Notes under the pieces: generated by a model
The model's input: the letters and a program-made list of their open reading frames with translations, nothing else
Told to the model about the DNA's origin: nothing
The model's database searches: none
Source of the DNA: Linanthus parryae
Taxonomy: Eukaryota; Streptophyta; Magnoliopsida; Ericales; Polemoniaceae
NCBI GenBank assembly: GCA_023055425.1
Contig: JALGPY010000008.1
Span: 12,123,501 to 12,187,500 of the forward strand
Length of the DNA stretch: 64,000 bases
Reading direction: 5' to 3'
Made by a program: the position numbers and the translations under genes
Shown: in pieces, positions 10,606 through 20,849 of the stretch
Layout: each line of letters opens with the position of its first letter
Numbering within the stretch: the stretch's first letter is position 1

Positions 10606-10825
10606 ATAAAGTTCGTCGAGCCGAATTCGAGCCCGTAAACGAGCTAGTTAAACGAGTCACGAGCCGAACAACGAACAATGAATAACTAGAGCCCTAAACG
10701 AGCCGAACTCAAACAAGGTTTTTTTGTTCGACTCGACTTCGTGTTCGACTCGTTTAGTAGTCAAGTTAAACGAGCCAAACTCAAACAAGTGATATTCGGT
10801 TCGATTTGGTTCGTTTACAGCCCTA
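10606..10825 (-). mobile_element. hAT-like element end with subterminal repeats
   Basis: Read on the minus strand, it starts TAGGGCTGTAAACGAACC at 10825 and carries many 'cgagccgaa' or 'ttcggctcg' type subterminal repeats. That is the usual architecture of plant hAT ends. The other terminus and an 8-bp target duplication were not found. Confidence 0.55.
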
Positions 10826-10918
10826 GTTTTTTTGGATAGTGCCACGTGTCATCCAAACAACTGTTGGATTAGAACTGCACAAGACTGGACCGATGATTAC
10901 CGGAGCAAATCCGAACCC

Positions 10919-11600
10919 ATGGATTATTCCATCAAAAAAGAAAGAAAGCTATGGATAATCCATTATGCAAAATCCCCAAAAAGAAAGTGACCAGTCCCTG
11001 GGGCGCGCGTTGTGAGAGTTTGTGCAGGTCTTTTCTCATCCATGCCTTGCTCTAATCAAATACCTCAAATGAAATCGTACAGGCCTTTCTCTTCTTCCGT
11101 ATTAGATGCAATTTTATGTGCATGTTTTACGGAAAGAGTAAATTTAAACATATGATCTAGCAATACATTTAAAAGGAAGTTACTTCTTTATTATAATATC
11201 ACGAGGGGAGTACGGGTACAAGTGATACTGAAGGGGAAAGGGGGAAAAAACAAAAAGTTGCTCTATGAAAAGAAAGGTATGGATTATTCCCTCAAGAAAA
11301 AAGAAAGTTATGGATAATCCACTATGCAAATTCCCCAAAAAGAAAGTGACCAATCCCTCGGGCGCGCGTTGTGAGAGTTTGTGCATGTCTTTTCTCATCC
11401 ATGCCCTGCTCTAATCAAATAGTACCTCAAATCAAACCGTACGGGCCTTTCTCTTCTTCTGTATTAGGTGCAGTTTACCGTGCATTTTTACGGAAAGAAA
11501 AAATTTTAACATACAATCAAGCAATACATTTAAAAGAAGGTTACTTTTATTATAATATCACAACGGGGGTACTGAGTACAAGTGATATCGAAGGGAAAAA
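10919..11600. repeat. Tandem duplication of the lectin gene 3' flank, about 360-bp unit
   Basis: Units start at 10919 and 11279 with 'atggattattcc'. Both contain 'gcgcgcgttgtgagagtttg' and a run through 'acggaaagagtaaattt' or a close variant. The first unit lacks the lectin 3'-UTR repeats. A third copy sits at 3795-4105. Confidence 0.8.
11546..11551 (-). promoter_or_regulatory. Candidate polyadenylation signal of the lectin gene
   Basis: AATAAA on the minus strand, about 270 bases past the stop codon, followed by AT-rich sequence. Position and motif fit a plant near-upstream element. No transcript evidence is available. Confidence 0.35.
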
Positions 11601-11602
11601 AA

Positions 11603-11819
11603 GCAAAGAAAAAAAAAAGGATAGACACCATTTTCGCCGATGAAGCGATAGCAAGCAGAAAGCGAAAAAAAGAAAAAGCATAGGCACCATTTTCTCAGGT
11701 GCATCGATTGCAAACTGAAAGGGAAAAAAGTGGAAAGAAAACGAAAAGGATAGGCACCATTTTCTCGCAGGTGAAGCGATTGCGACGAGCTCATCATCAG
11801 CCTTGATGGATGATGGATG
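11603..11819 (-). repeat. Three about 65-bp repeats in the lectin 3' UTR
   Basis: On the plus strand, 'ataggcaccattttc' (or 'atagacaccattttc') recurs near 11621, 11680 and 11751. Each is followed by a 'gaagcgattgc' or 'catcgattgc' variant and an A-rich tail. The same three units occur in the remnant at 4120-4320. Confidence 0.75.
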
Positions 11820-13247
11820 TTAGTTGGTTGGCGGCAAAGGGTGCTCAGTCGTCACGTACCTGAAGGTGTAGGGATTGACACCTTTGTAAACACCATCATG
11901 CATGTCGTAGGTTTTGATTTCCCCGGTTGTGAGACGGTCAGTCACAGTGTACGAATATGGAACGTCACACCTACCTTGTGTGGCGACTTGAGTGACTATA
12001 ATATGAGTCCTTGGTGGCACAGGGGCTTGGTGGGTACTCTCTTGTTCCTTTTCCTCTGTCTTTTCCTCATTCCATTTGAAAGATCCTTCAACGGTGGCCG
12101 TTATTTGAACTTGTGCGTTTACTATTGTCAGAATTCCAGCACTGATTGTGTTTTGCACAGTCAGCGACGACACAACAGAACGTTCAAAGGTCCTTTTATG
12201 AGTCTCTTTGCGCTTAAACGTGAGAGATGTTATTTGGGTTTGTGTAGTGTGGTTAGTGGCCTCTTGGATGGCCATTGACAGGACAGCTTCATCACGAATC
12301 AGAGCGTCTGCAAGGCGGTACCTGACGTTAGAGATCTTCCTTTCAAGAACAGCCTCTTCCACAGCCATTCTTGCTTCGAGGGTAATGGCGGAGGTATTGG
12401 CATTCAGACAGTCATCCAGGTGGTAGGCGGTGAAACGCTTGCAGAAGAGGCCGTTAGATTCACTGCGTAGACCGATACTCCCGTCATTAGCTTTGACGGG
12501 AATAAATCTGAACATGGGCGAGTTGTTGGGGATGGTAGTGCGCCCTTCCACAAAGACCCAGTTATTTTCGCCCATCACCCAGTACCTACCCGTTTCTTTG
12601 GACCTTATCAAAACGGTTCCATCTCCATTGTTGTGGATCTCGTGTACTACGGCGGGGTCAGCAACGTCGGTGGCGTCAAACCTTAGGACGCTTCTGTGGT
12701 GATTGGGGGGGAGGGGAGTGTAGAAACGGGTGCGAGCCGCCAGGTACTTCTCGCTCTCTCCCTGGAAACACACCTCTTTGGGTAATGTCACCAGAGACTC
12801 CCAGTTGATGATCCCGAACTTCATGATAACAGGGGATGATCCTGGTGCTACTTCATACACAGGGTTGTTAATGGACTGAACCGAGCCAACGAAGTGGTTA
12901 CTTTTGGCCACCTTGAAGGTGACGGTGGTGCGACCACCATCAACAAAGGCCGGCCGGTACAAGGTACACGACCAGCTGGAGGTGTCTTCGTTGGGTTCGG
13001 CAGCGCCGGCTTTGATGCTGTCGCGATCCGCGGCCTCCCTAACCCAGTATTTATTGTTCCAGCAACTTCGGATACTGAACAATCCTTCCTTCCCATCTGT
13101 TTTGGCCCTCTCCAGTTCAAACTTGCATTCGGGCTTCAGAACATCGTCACCAATGGAACCGAGTTTCCCATTGCTTAACGGCACGACGAGTTTGTTGGAG
13201 TTTGCGGACCTCAGCACCATGAACGTTGGAAGACCACCACCAGACAT
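11820..13247 (-). CDS. Amaranthin-like lectin with aerolysin-like pore-forming domain, 475 aa, single exon
   Basis: The only intact host gene. Residues about 6-148 and 152-295 are two tandem agglutinin (amaranthin, beta-trefoil) domains, with repeated features such as a KYWVREA / RYWVMGE strand and an NPVYE / NSPMF turn. Residues about 300-470 resemble aerolysin/ETX-MTX2 proteins. They include a long beta-rich stretch, an alternating serine/threonine-hydrophobic hairpin-like segment near 358-390 and a DVPYSYTVTD strand. Amaranthins bind GalNAc-type glycans, and aerolysin modules oligomerise and insert beta-barrels. The fusion is known in plants, with wheat Hfr-2 as the named insect-responsive example. 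No signal peptide is seen, so synthesis is probably cytosolic. The start is the first ATG, 107 bp below a TATA box. The frame is complete with TAA at 11820-11822. A destroyed paralogue lies at 3790-4366. A defence role is inferred from the family, not shown here. Confidence 0.93.
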   Translation of the reverse strand: MSGGGLPTFMVLRSANSNKLVVPLSNGKLGSIGDDVLKPECKFELERAKTDGKEGLFSIRSCWNNKYWVREAADRDSIKAGAAEPNEDTSSWSCTLYRPAFVDGGRTTVTFKVAKSNHFVGSVQSINNPVYEVAPGSSPVIMKFGIINWESLVTLPKEVCFQGESEKYLAARTRFYTPLPPNHHRSVLRFDATDVADPAVVHEIHNNGDGTVLIRSKETGRYWVMGENNWVFVEGRTTIPNNSPMFRFIPVKANDGSIGLRSESNGLFCKRFTAYHLDDCLNANTSAITLEARMAVEEAVLERKISNVRYRLADALIRDEAVLSMAIQEATNHTTQTQITSLTFKRKETHKRTFERSVVSSLTVQNTISAGILTIVNAQVQITATVEGSFKWNEEKTEEKEQESTHQAPVPPRTHIIVTQVATQGRCDVPYSYTVTDRLTTGEIKTYDMHDGVYKGVNPYTFRYVTTEHPLPPTN

Positions 13248-13353
13248 CTCTCTCTCTCTTTTCTCTCACACAGACTGACTTGTTGCCTGTGTTTTTGGTA
13301 GTAGTAGTACTTTGTTTTCTTGTTGTGCTCTTTCCTACTCAACTTCCAAGCCT

Positions 13354-13361
13354 ATTTATAG
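13354..13361 (-). promoter_or_regulatory. TATA box of the lectin gene
   Basis: TATAAATA on the minus strand, about 107 bases before the ATG. It predicts a start of transcription near 13325 and a leader of about 80 bases ending in a GAGAGA run just before the ATG. Confidence 0.72.
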
Positions 13362-13614
13362 CAGGAACCCTCTTCTTCTTTCTTAAATTATTGATATTAT
13401 TATATTGAATAGATGCATACATGTATACATATTCGAATTCCCACTTGATAGATACATCGAGGAATATATTCTATTATCAACTGACCAAAGATAGGTCATC
13501 ACGTTCATCTCTCTGGGAAACGGCTAAGAAAGAGGATGAACTATATGACAATGAATGGGAATACGGAAGAGATAGTGGAGGATGCTTACCAGTATGTCCT
13601 TGCTCTTTGTTCCC

Positions 13615-13825
13615 AATTTGTCTTTTGTCACTATTCACTGGGTCACTTTGATGCGGTGATATAAATAGCAAACTGATGTAATTTTTGATAATTTTTTCAT
13701 GGTGTTGTAGAGTAAATTTTTTTCTATAATATGGTGAAAAAATTATCAAAAAATTGTATCATTTTGCTATTCAAATCACCCGGTCAAAGTGACCCAGATA
13801 CGAGTTAATTAAAAGTCAAATAGAA
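13615..13825. mobile_element. FB-family fold-back MITE upstream of the lectin promoter
   Basis: The arms 'tttgtcactattcactgggt' and 'tcaaagtgacccagatacga' face each other around a TTTTGATAATTTTTTC core. It lies about 250 bp upstream of the TATA box and could supply or disturb regulatory sites. Confidence 0.72.
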
Positions 13826-13950
13826 AAAATTATTAAAAAAACGTAATATTTTGCTCTATAATGTCCTCGTTCGATGCGCTAATTGCTTGGGAACTCAGTC
13901 ATCAATTACGTGGTCTCATCCAGCAAACTTGAGCATTATAATATTATAAG

Positions 13951-14386
13951 GTAAAAGACAAAAATCATCCCTGGAGTTTGGGTAAATGACAAAAACATCC
14001 CTAGTCTTCGGGGAATTACAAAAATCACCCATGTCGAGACAAAAACTACCCTTGTCAGCGGATAGACGTTAGACGAAAAGCACCCTTCTGTTACAATCAA
14101 TTAGTATGGGCTGCAATCTGTCTTTTTTATGACCATTTTACCCCTATTCGTGTTTTTGTGTTTACTTAGTACATGTTCTTGTGTTCTTGAACAAGATCAC
14201 TACAACCACCACCACAACAACAACTGTACCCATTTTTAAACAAACAGGGACCAAAATTTTCACAAGGAAATTGGATGCAAAGCCAACAAGGCTTAGACCA
14301 CACCACCACCGCCGCCGTCGCAGAATCCCCACCACCGCCGCCGTCGCAGAATCCCCACCACAGCCGCCGCCGCCGCCACCACCACC

Positions 14387-14418
<32 letters not shown>

Positions 14419-15300
14419 CAACAACAAATGTGCTCAGCAAATGTCCCAGTAAAAAATAACCAAACCATTTTCATAAACAATCTCACATCTTCCTTCTACA
14501 CCTTGAACTTCCCCTTCAACCAATTGCCCAACTCATTAACCTGCTTCAATACACCAATCCGATGTGGGTCGTCGATCCGTCGGAGGCTGGAGAATCAGTT
14601 CATTTGCTGGTTTTTGAGTCATTGCAGGTCTCGAATCTTCATAAAAACTCTCACGGACCTGCAACTCTCACGGACCTGCAATGAGAAACAGCGGAGAACA
14701 CTGAGCCGTCGTTGTCGTCGCCGCCGCCACTCGAGCACTCCTTCGAACTGTCGTCTTTATCCCCTCTCCTCCGACTTGACCGCCTTCTCCTACGGCGACC
14801 CCAAAAGCCCATATTTCCGGCGATTTTTGCAAATCTGGCGATCGGCGAAATGAGGCTTAGACCACGAATCGACCTCCGAATCAGAGACACCACCACCACT
14901 GGAATCAACCAAATGAAATCTGGGTGTGGTCCGATTTGAGAAGACAGAGAGGAGCGGCAGAGAGAGGAACGGAGATGGAGGTCGAAGAGGGTCAACTGTG
15001 AAATTGAGGGTTTTTTGCAGAGAGATGTGGCGGTGAACAGAGGGTGTCTTCTTTTCTCAGGCGGGCTGGTGGATTGGCTAGGATTTATTCTTGTCTTTGA
15101 TTTTCAGAGGAGTGGGAGAAGAGATGGTAGAATGAAGGGATAAGTGGGAAGAAAAAACTTATATAGTCGGGTAATTTTTTTTCATTTGAGGGTAAAATAG
15201 GTATTTATTATGTTCTGTTATTTGCCGTTAAATGTTAACTCTGACATGGGTGGTTTTTGTAATTCCCCAAAGACTAGGGATGTTTTTGTAAATGTTACCA
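13951..15300. mobile_element. TIR element with GC-rich interior, right end truncated
   Basis: The left end carries 'acaaaaacatccctagtctt' and 'ggggaattacaaaaatcac'. The inverted counterpart at 15230-15295 matches over about 55 bp. The left end has about 30 more terminal bases with no partner on the right. No clean target duplication was found, so the right terminus is lost. The interior 14160-14960 holds (ACC)n and CAA runs and GC-rich sequence that reads open in several frames, mostly as homopolymers. The plan resembles the MULEs in this window, including possible captured host DNA, but no source gene is recognised. Confidence 0.62.
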
Positions 15301-16440
15301 CTGTGGTGTATTTTCTTCTTCATCTTAATATTTTTTTTTGGCAAATTCACTTTTATATTAAATGTACATATTATATGTATACAAAAAGAAAGATGCTTTC
15401 CTCGAAAAAAAAATATATGCAAGTTTTCATTACGATCCAAAAGTAAATATGCTAAACTCAAAGATAGAAGCTAAAAATTATGCTGAAATGATTTTTAATT
15501 GCTAGTATTCTTCTTTGTCAGAGTTATACATATTTCAATGTGATATGTTCGTTCGCATTATTGCTTGAGCATATAAATCCACTCCCATTATATAATTTAT
15601 TCATATACGATGCTCCCTTTATTTTGTGCTTTGTATCTCGTTTCTTATGTTACTGCACATTACTGCATTTTTAGTCTTTTTTGCATCTTATCTTTTTTTT
15701 TAATACCCCCTCCATTTTATAATTAGTTAATCATTTTTTTCTCTCTTGGGACGTCCCGAAATAATTGTTCACTTTTTTAAGTTTGGAAATAAATACATTG
15801 ACAAGAATCCGAAATAAACAAAACTACTGATAATATTGCGAAATTTTTTAAAAATGAGGGACAAACTTTTTCTTCATCCTTGCTGATCAGACTGAAACTA
15901 ATTTACTATTTTGAGGAACAAGCCGGTTGTTAGTTAGGTTTCTGAGTCTCACAAGTATTACCGCCATATAAGGAGAACCCACCTTACACTGTATCTTCGT
16001 CTTCACTTTTATATTAAATATATCAAATATACATATTATATGTAAACTAAATGAAAGATGTGACTTCATATTATAACTAAATGTAAATATTCTCAACTCA
16101 AAGATAGAACACAAGAATTTAGTTAAAAGTTTATGTTGAAATGATTTTGATTGCTAGTATTCTTCTTTGTCAAAGTTGAACATATTCTCGTGTGTTAGTT
16201 TTTTTAGTTAAGAGCCTTTATGCGCGCACGTATTTTCAAACATTTGTTAGCTGGCTAATTGTAAGTTAAACCACAGATAAATAAAAAAATAAAAAAATGA
16301 GGAAGTAAAGTTCAAACAAACAGTACAGCTTAAGCAAGAAGACCATCTTAATGTACTTGCCAATTTTAAGTCAGTGTACACGTACCGATGTCACATCTAG
16401 CATATTCTTCTACTATCTGCTTCTCTAAGTCATCATTTTG
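15300..16440. repeat. Array monomers (two), the first interrupted by the upstream TIR element
   Basis: A monomer runs 15300-15600, with its first part missing or displaced by the element ending at 15300. A Stowaway left half starts near 15708. A second monomer runs 15890-16190. In the first copy the inverted repeat is broken (ATCACATT reads ttcgcatt). 16200-16440 is array spacer. Confidence 0.65.
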
Positions 16441-16654
16441 ACTTTACCGTTATTCACTGGGTCATTTTTACAAAAGTTAAAGCGTAAAAAAATATGTGTT
16501 ACATAGGAAGTATGAAAATAGTTGAATTGGTGTTGTTATATTTACCGGTCTGATCATCATTACTTTCAACTGTCTCAATGTTATTGGTGGAAGAAGGTGT
16601 TATTTTTTAGGTGGGACTAGAATTTTAATACCAGTCCGTCTCTAGTCTTTGTTT

Positions 16655-17190
16655 CTTATCTCGGTCACTTTGACCTGGTGATTTGGATAGCAAAATAGTA
16701 CGATTTTTTTATAATTTGTTCACCATATTATAGAACAACCTTTACTCTACAACACTATGAAGAAATTATCAAAAAATTACATCGGTTTGCTATTCAAATC
16801 ACCGGGTCAAAGTGACCCTGTGAATAGTGATAAAAGTCAAATTGGAAACAAATAGCAGGAACAGACTGGTACCCATTAATGAGAACAGATCTGAGTTGGC
16901 ATTACTAAGAAGCCAAAAACTATTGGGATGAATAGTAAATATCGCTTTTCCCCCTTTGCAAAATACCACTTTATCTCTCCTCTTTAGCCACATTCTGACT
17001 TTTGTCACTATTCACTGAGTGACTAAGACCCAGTGATTTGGCTATCAAAATTATGCATTTTTTTAATAATTTTTTCATGGTATTGTAGAATAAAAGTTTC
17101 TCTATAATATGGTTAAAATTATTAAAAATAACATCGTTTTGCTGTCCAAATCACCCGATCACAGATTTGAGTCAAAAAGTGAAAATAGGA
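16655..17190. mobile_element. Two FB-family MITEs, paralogues of 4640-5190
   Basis: About 16655-16850 and 16995-17190, in the same order and spacing as in copy A. Small differences include 'gggtcaaagtgaccctgtga' here against 'agtgacccagtga' there. Confidence 0.72.
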
Positions 17191-17493
17191 CTAAAGAGAA
17201 GAGACAGAGTGATACTTAAGATTACACAAATCAGGTTGCTAATAAATTACAGTTATGGTCTCTTGATTTTTTTAATGCACATTAATGAGAGCAGATTTGA
17301 GTTGATATTACTAATATTATACAAATCAAGTTCCAAGTGGTTTATTTTACTACTATTACACAAATCAATAGTTGCATGATCACTGATTACGCCTTCAATG
17401 GTGGAGAGGACAGCAAGAGGCCGATGCCAATTTCTGGAGATGGTAACTTTTTCTTTTTAGACTTCCTATTGTATTTCACTGCTAGACATACAC

Positions 17494-17962
17494 AAAGGCC
17501 ATGTTTGGGAAGGATTAATTATTGGATAGATTAATTATGAATAATCTGGCGGGCAAATGTAGATTTTGCGGGAAAACATCCGGACCGGCGGAATAAACAG
17601 GTACCGGGTAAGCCACGAACAGGGACCGGCCAGAGTAAATCGGCCAAGAAAACGCGTTCCCGAGGCCACGTGTCGCCACTTGATTGGCCAAAACACCACC
17701 AGGTACCGGCCAGAACAACACCAGGTACCGGCCAGAACACCACCAGGTACCAGGTACCGGCTAGAACACCACCAGGTACCAGGTACCGGCTAGAACACCA
17801 CCAGGTACTGGCTAGAACACCACCAGGTTCCGGCCAGATTACCACCAGGTACCGGCCAAAACAAAAAGTCATATAATTAATTCAAGTTCCCAAACAGGTG
17901 GGATTAATTTTTAAAAAATAATTAATCTATCCATTAATTAATCCTTCCCAAACAAGCCCAAA
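17494..17962. mobile_element. Tourist/PIF-Harbinger-like element carrying a minisatellite
   Basis: The element spans 17497-17959 (463 bp) and is flanked by AAA on both sides. Its termini are inverted repeats: left GGCCATGTTTGGGAAGGATT, right the complement of GGGCTTGTTTGGGAAGGATT. The inverted match continues through 'ggatagattaatta'. Copy A near 5490 reads through without it, which defines the insertion exactly. AAA instead of the usual TWA makes the superfamily call tentative. Confidence 0.8.
17690..17865 (+). repeat. GGTACC-rich minisatellite, about 22-bp unit
   Basis: Seven or so units of 'accaccaggtaccggccaga' type with variants (gctagaac, ggttccgg). Some units hold a doubled 'aggtaccaggtacc'. 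It lies wholly inside the Tourist-like element and is strikingly GC-rich against an AT-rich host. Confidence 0.9.
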
Positions 17963-18739
17963 GCAACACCATCATAAGTCGTTTGCCAATCAAGAATTTG
18001 TAATACAGTACAAATTAATTACATCTGCAACTTCAAAACAAAATGCAATTACTCCCCTCGGAAAGCATTGATAAATTCAGCAATGTGTGTATATTATTTC
18101 CAATCAAAACTCTTCTTTCATGTGAGAACATATTTGATTTGTTATTACTACTATTACACAAACCACTGTGAAACCATGATTGTGTTTTGACACTTCAAAT
18201 GGATTACCTTCTCAGGATCAGATAATCAAATCCTCAACATATATGTCCAAGCATGAGACACCTTGCAAAGTCCTGTCGTGACTACAAACTGAAACCGTGT
18301 CTTAAGACATCAGTTTTCTTCTTCCTTTTGATCAACACATGGACTTGAAAACAAACTTTAACACTTCCAAACCTAATAAGTTGGTGAATAATAAGCTAAA
18401 CAAAGGGAAAACAATATCAGTGGGAGTAGCTAAAGGAATCAAAACAATGATAAAAAGTTGAATTGACAACCTCGCGGACCATGGAGTGTATTCCATACTA
18501 AAAAAATTCGTATCTCCAAAACAATTCTATCAGATCAATATATTCTCACTTTTAGTTTCAAGCTCGATTGATTACTTCCTTTATTAATCCCTGAGAGAGC
18601 CCCTAATTCAAAAAAAATCGCATTGTTTTGCTATCCAAACCATCCAGTAAAAGTGACTCAGATACGATTTAAAAAGTCAAACTGATGTCTTAGAGAAGAA
18701 ACGAGGTAGTACTATGGTTTTAAAATTCATCTTTACAAG

Positions 18740-19650
18740 TTAAACAGGATCACCACATGACAGAGACCCATCTAACACTGTAGTATATATTCTTCTTCAT
18801 CTTTATATTTTTTGGCAAATTCACTTTCATATTAAATATACATATTATAAATGTATACAGAAAGCAAGATGCAAGTTACCATTACACATCTAAAAATAAA
18901 TATGCTAAACTCAAAGATAGAAGCTAAAAGTTATGTTGAAATGATTTTGATTGCTAGTATTCTTCTTTGTAAAAGTTATACATATTTCAATGTGATATGT
19001 TCGATCACATTATTGCTTGAGCATATAGATACTCCCACTATAATAATTTATTCATGTACGATGCTTCCTTTATTTTGTGCTTTGTATCTCGTTTCTATGT
19101 TACTGTACATTATTGCATTTTTAGTCTATTTTCAAATCTTATCTTCTTTTAATACTCCCTCCATTTCATAATAAGTGAACCATTTTTCTATTATGGTATG
19201 TCCGAAATAATTCTCCATTTTTTAAGTTTGGAAATAGATACATTGACAAGAATCTGAAATAAACAAAAGTACGGATAATAGTGCTAATTTTTTTAAAAGT
19301 GAGGGACAAACTTTTTCTTCATCCTTGCTGGTCAACTGTTAGTTAGTTTTCTGAGTCTCACAAGTTAAATAGTACACATAATGGAGACCCCATCTAACAA
19401 TGTTGTCTTCACCCTTATATTAGATATATCAAATACACATATTATATGTATATACTAAAAGAAAGATGCGACTTCCTATTATAACTAAAAGTAAAAATAA
19501 ATTCTCAACTCAAAAATAGAATGCGAGAATTTAGTTAAAAGTTATTGTTGAAAGGATTTTGATTGCTACTATTCTTCTTTGTCAAAGTTAAACATATTCC
19601 AGTGTGATATGTTTGATCACATTATTGCTCGAGCATATTGATCCACTCTC
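18740..19650. repeat. Two array monomers with Stowaway left half between
   Basis: About 18740-19060 and 19340-19650, paralogues of 6240-7190. Both inverted repeats are kept. A short (AT)n run at 19655-19675 distinguishes the second from its partner. Confidence 0.75.
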
Positions 19651-19730
19651 ATATAATATATATATATATATATACATAACTTTTTTAGTTGAGAGTCTTT
19701 TTGCGGTCACGCATTTTTAAACATTTGTTA

Positions 19731-20179
19731 TCTCCAATAGATTAGGTAAACACATTTTTTAGGCAAAATTTAAATTTGATTGAAATTGTAGTCCAATAGA
19801 TTACGTATGTTGTTATGTAAAATACAAAATCGTTATCTTTATTTCCAAACTTGGCAAGAATTTTTCAATCTCTATCATGATTTTTTTCACTACATTTTAG
19901 GATCTTGTAGATAGAATTTGAATTCGTGAGATGTAATAATAATTTTAGGACACGTTTCCTAATATTTCTCAACCATTTCTTACTTCTTTCTTAAAATTTC
20001 TCTCACTCATTTTCATTTACGGTAAATATAATATTAAAATATTATTTTTTAAGTTCAAATTCCATAACTTTTAGCTAGTAGTGTTGGAGTTCAATACCAA
20101 AATTCATACTGCATAAAATACAAAAGAATTTTTTTAGGCATAAATTACATAATTTTGCATGATAGTATTGGAGATGCTC
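19731..20179. mobile_element. GAGCATCTCC-type MITE, copy B
   Basis: Begins 'tctccaatagattagg' (the first five bases, gagca, are missing) and ends 'tattggagatgctc'. Flanking TA and the empty sites at 16245 and 23355 support a TA-type target. It was inserted before the A/B duplication because both copies share it. Confidence 0.72.
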
Positions 20180-20599
20180 TAGCTGGCTAATGCAAGTTAA
20201 ACCAAAGATAAATAAAAAAAACAAAGAAAGTAAAATTCAAACAAACTGTATAGCTTACGCAAGGAGACCGTCTGAATGTACACGTCCCTAAGTCACATCT
20301 AGCATATTCTTCTACTATCTGTTTCTTCTCTAAGTCATCGTTTTGCCTTTTACCAATATTTATTGGGTCACTTTGACAAAAGTCAAAGCGTAAAGAAAGA
20401 TGTGTTACAGAGAAAGTATGAAAATAGTTGAACCGGTGTTGTTGTATTTATCGATCTGATCATCATTACTTTCAACTGTCTCAACGTTGTTGGTGGTGCT
20501 ATAATGGAGCACTAAAAAATTCTCTAATGGTTGAAGAGGGAGTTATTTTTTTGATGGGAAATTCTAAAACTTTAATACCCATTACTTGAAGTTAAGAAA

Positions 20600-20840
20600 A
20601 TCCTGGAAATAGCTCAATTCGATTTCGAGAATGAAATCAAGCTCGTCGAACTAATGAGCCAAGCTAAGCTCGAGACGAGCTCGTGGCTTGATGAACTATA
20701 AACGACCCAAGCTTGAGCTTCATTTTGTGGCTCGTGGTAAGCTCGAGCTCGAACTCGAACTCACTTATAATAATGTGACTCGAGCATGAACACCAAGAAA
20801 CTCGGCACGGCTCGGCTCGATGAAACCCCTAAGTATATTA
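20600..20840. mobile_element. hAT-like subterminal repeat segment
   Basis: Dense 'gagctcg' and 'cgagctcgaactcg' type repeats end near 'gatgaaacccctaag'. The composition matches plant hAT subterminal regions. Termini and target duplication were not resolved. Confidence 0.45.
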
Positions 20841-20849
20841 CATTCTCAA

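Larger units (their letters stand above)
16547..20584 (+). repeat. Segmental duplication, copy B (partner 4517-9645)
   Basis: It opens with 'accggtctgatcatcatt' and ends at '...aatacccatt' (20584), after which homology stops abruptly at an unrelated hAT-like segment. It has the Tourist-like insertion at 17497-17959 that copy A lacks, and lacks the MULE that copy A has. Confidence 0.88.

Noticed and set aside
11817..13278. Several plus-strand open frames across the lectin gene
   Set aside because: Antisense shadows of a long, GC-richer coding sequence. The minus frame has recognisable domains, these do not.
14162..14995. Overlapping open frames on both strands encoding poly-Val, poly-Trp/Gly, poly-Pro/Thr or poly-His/Gln
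   Set aside because: Products of ACC/CAA/GCC simple repeats inside a TIR element. Openness in several frames at once is a repeat artefact.
17515..17876. Open frames over the GGTACC minisatellite that look like repetitive proteins
   Set aside because: The 22-bp unit is not a multiple of three and the frames are open on both strands. They are explained by the minisatellite in a Tourist-like element.
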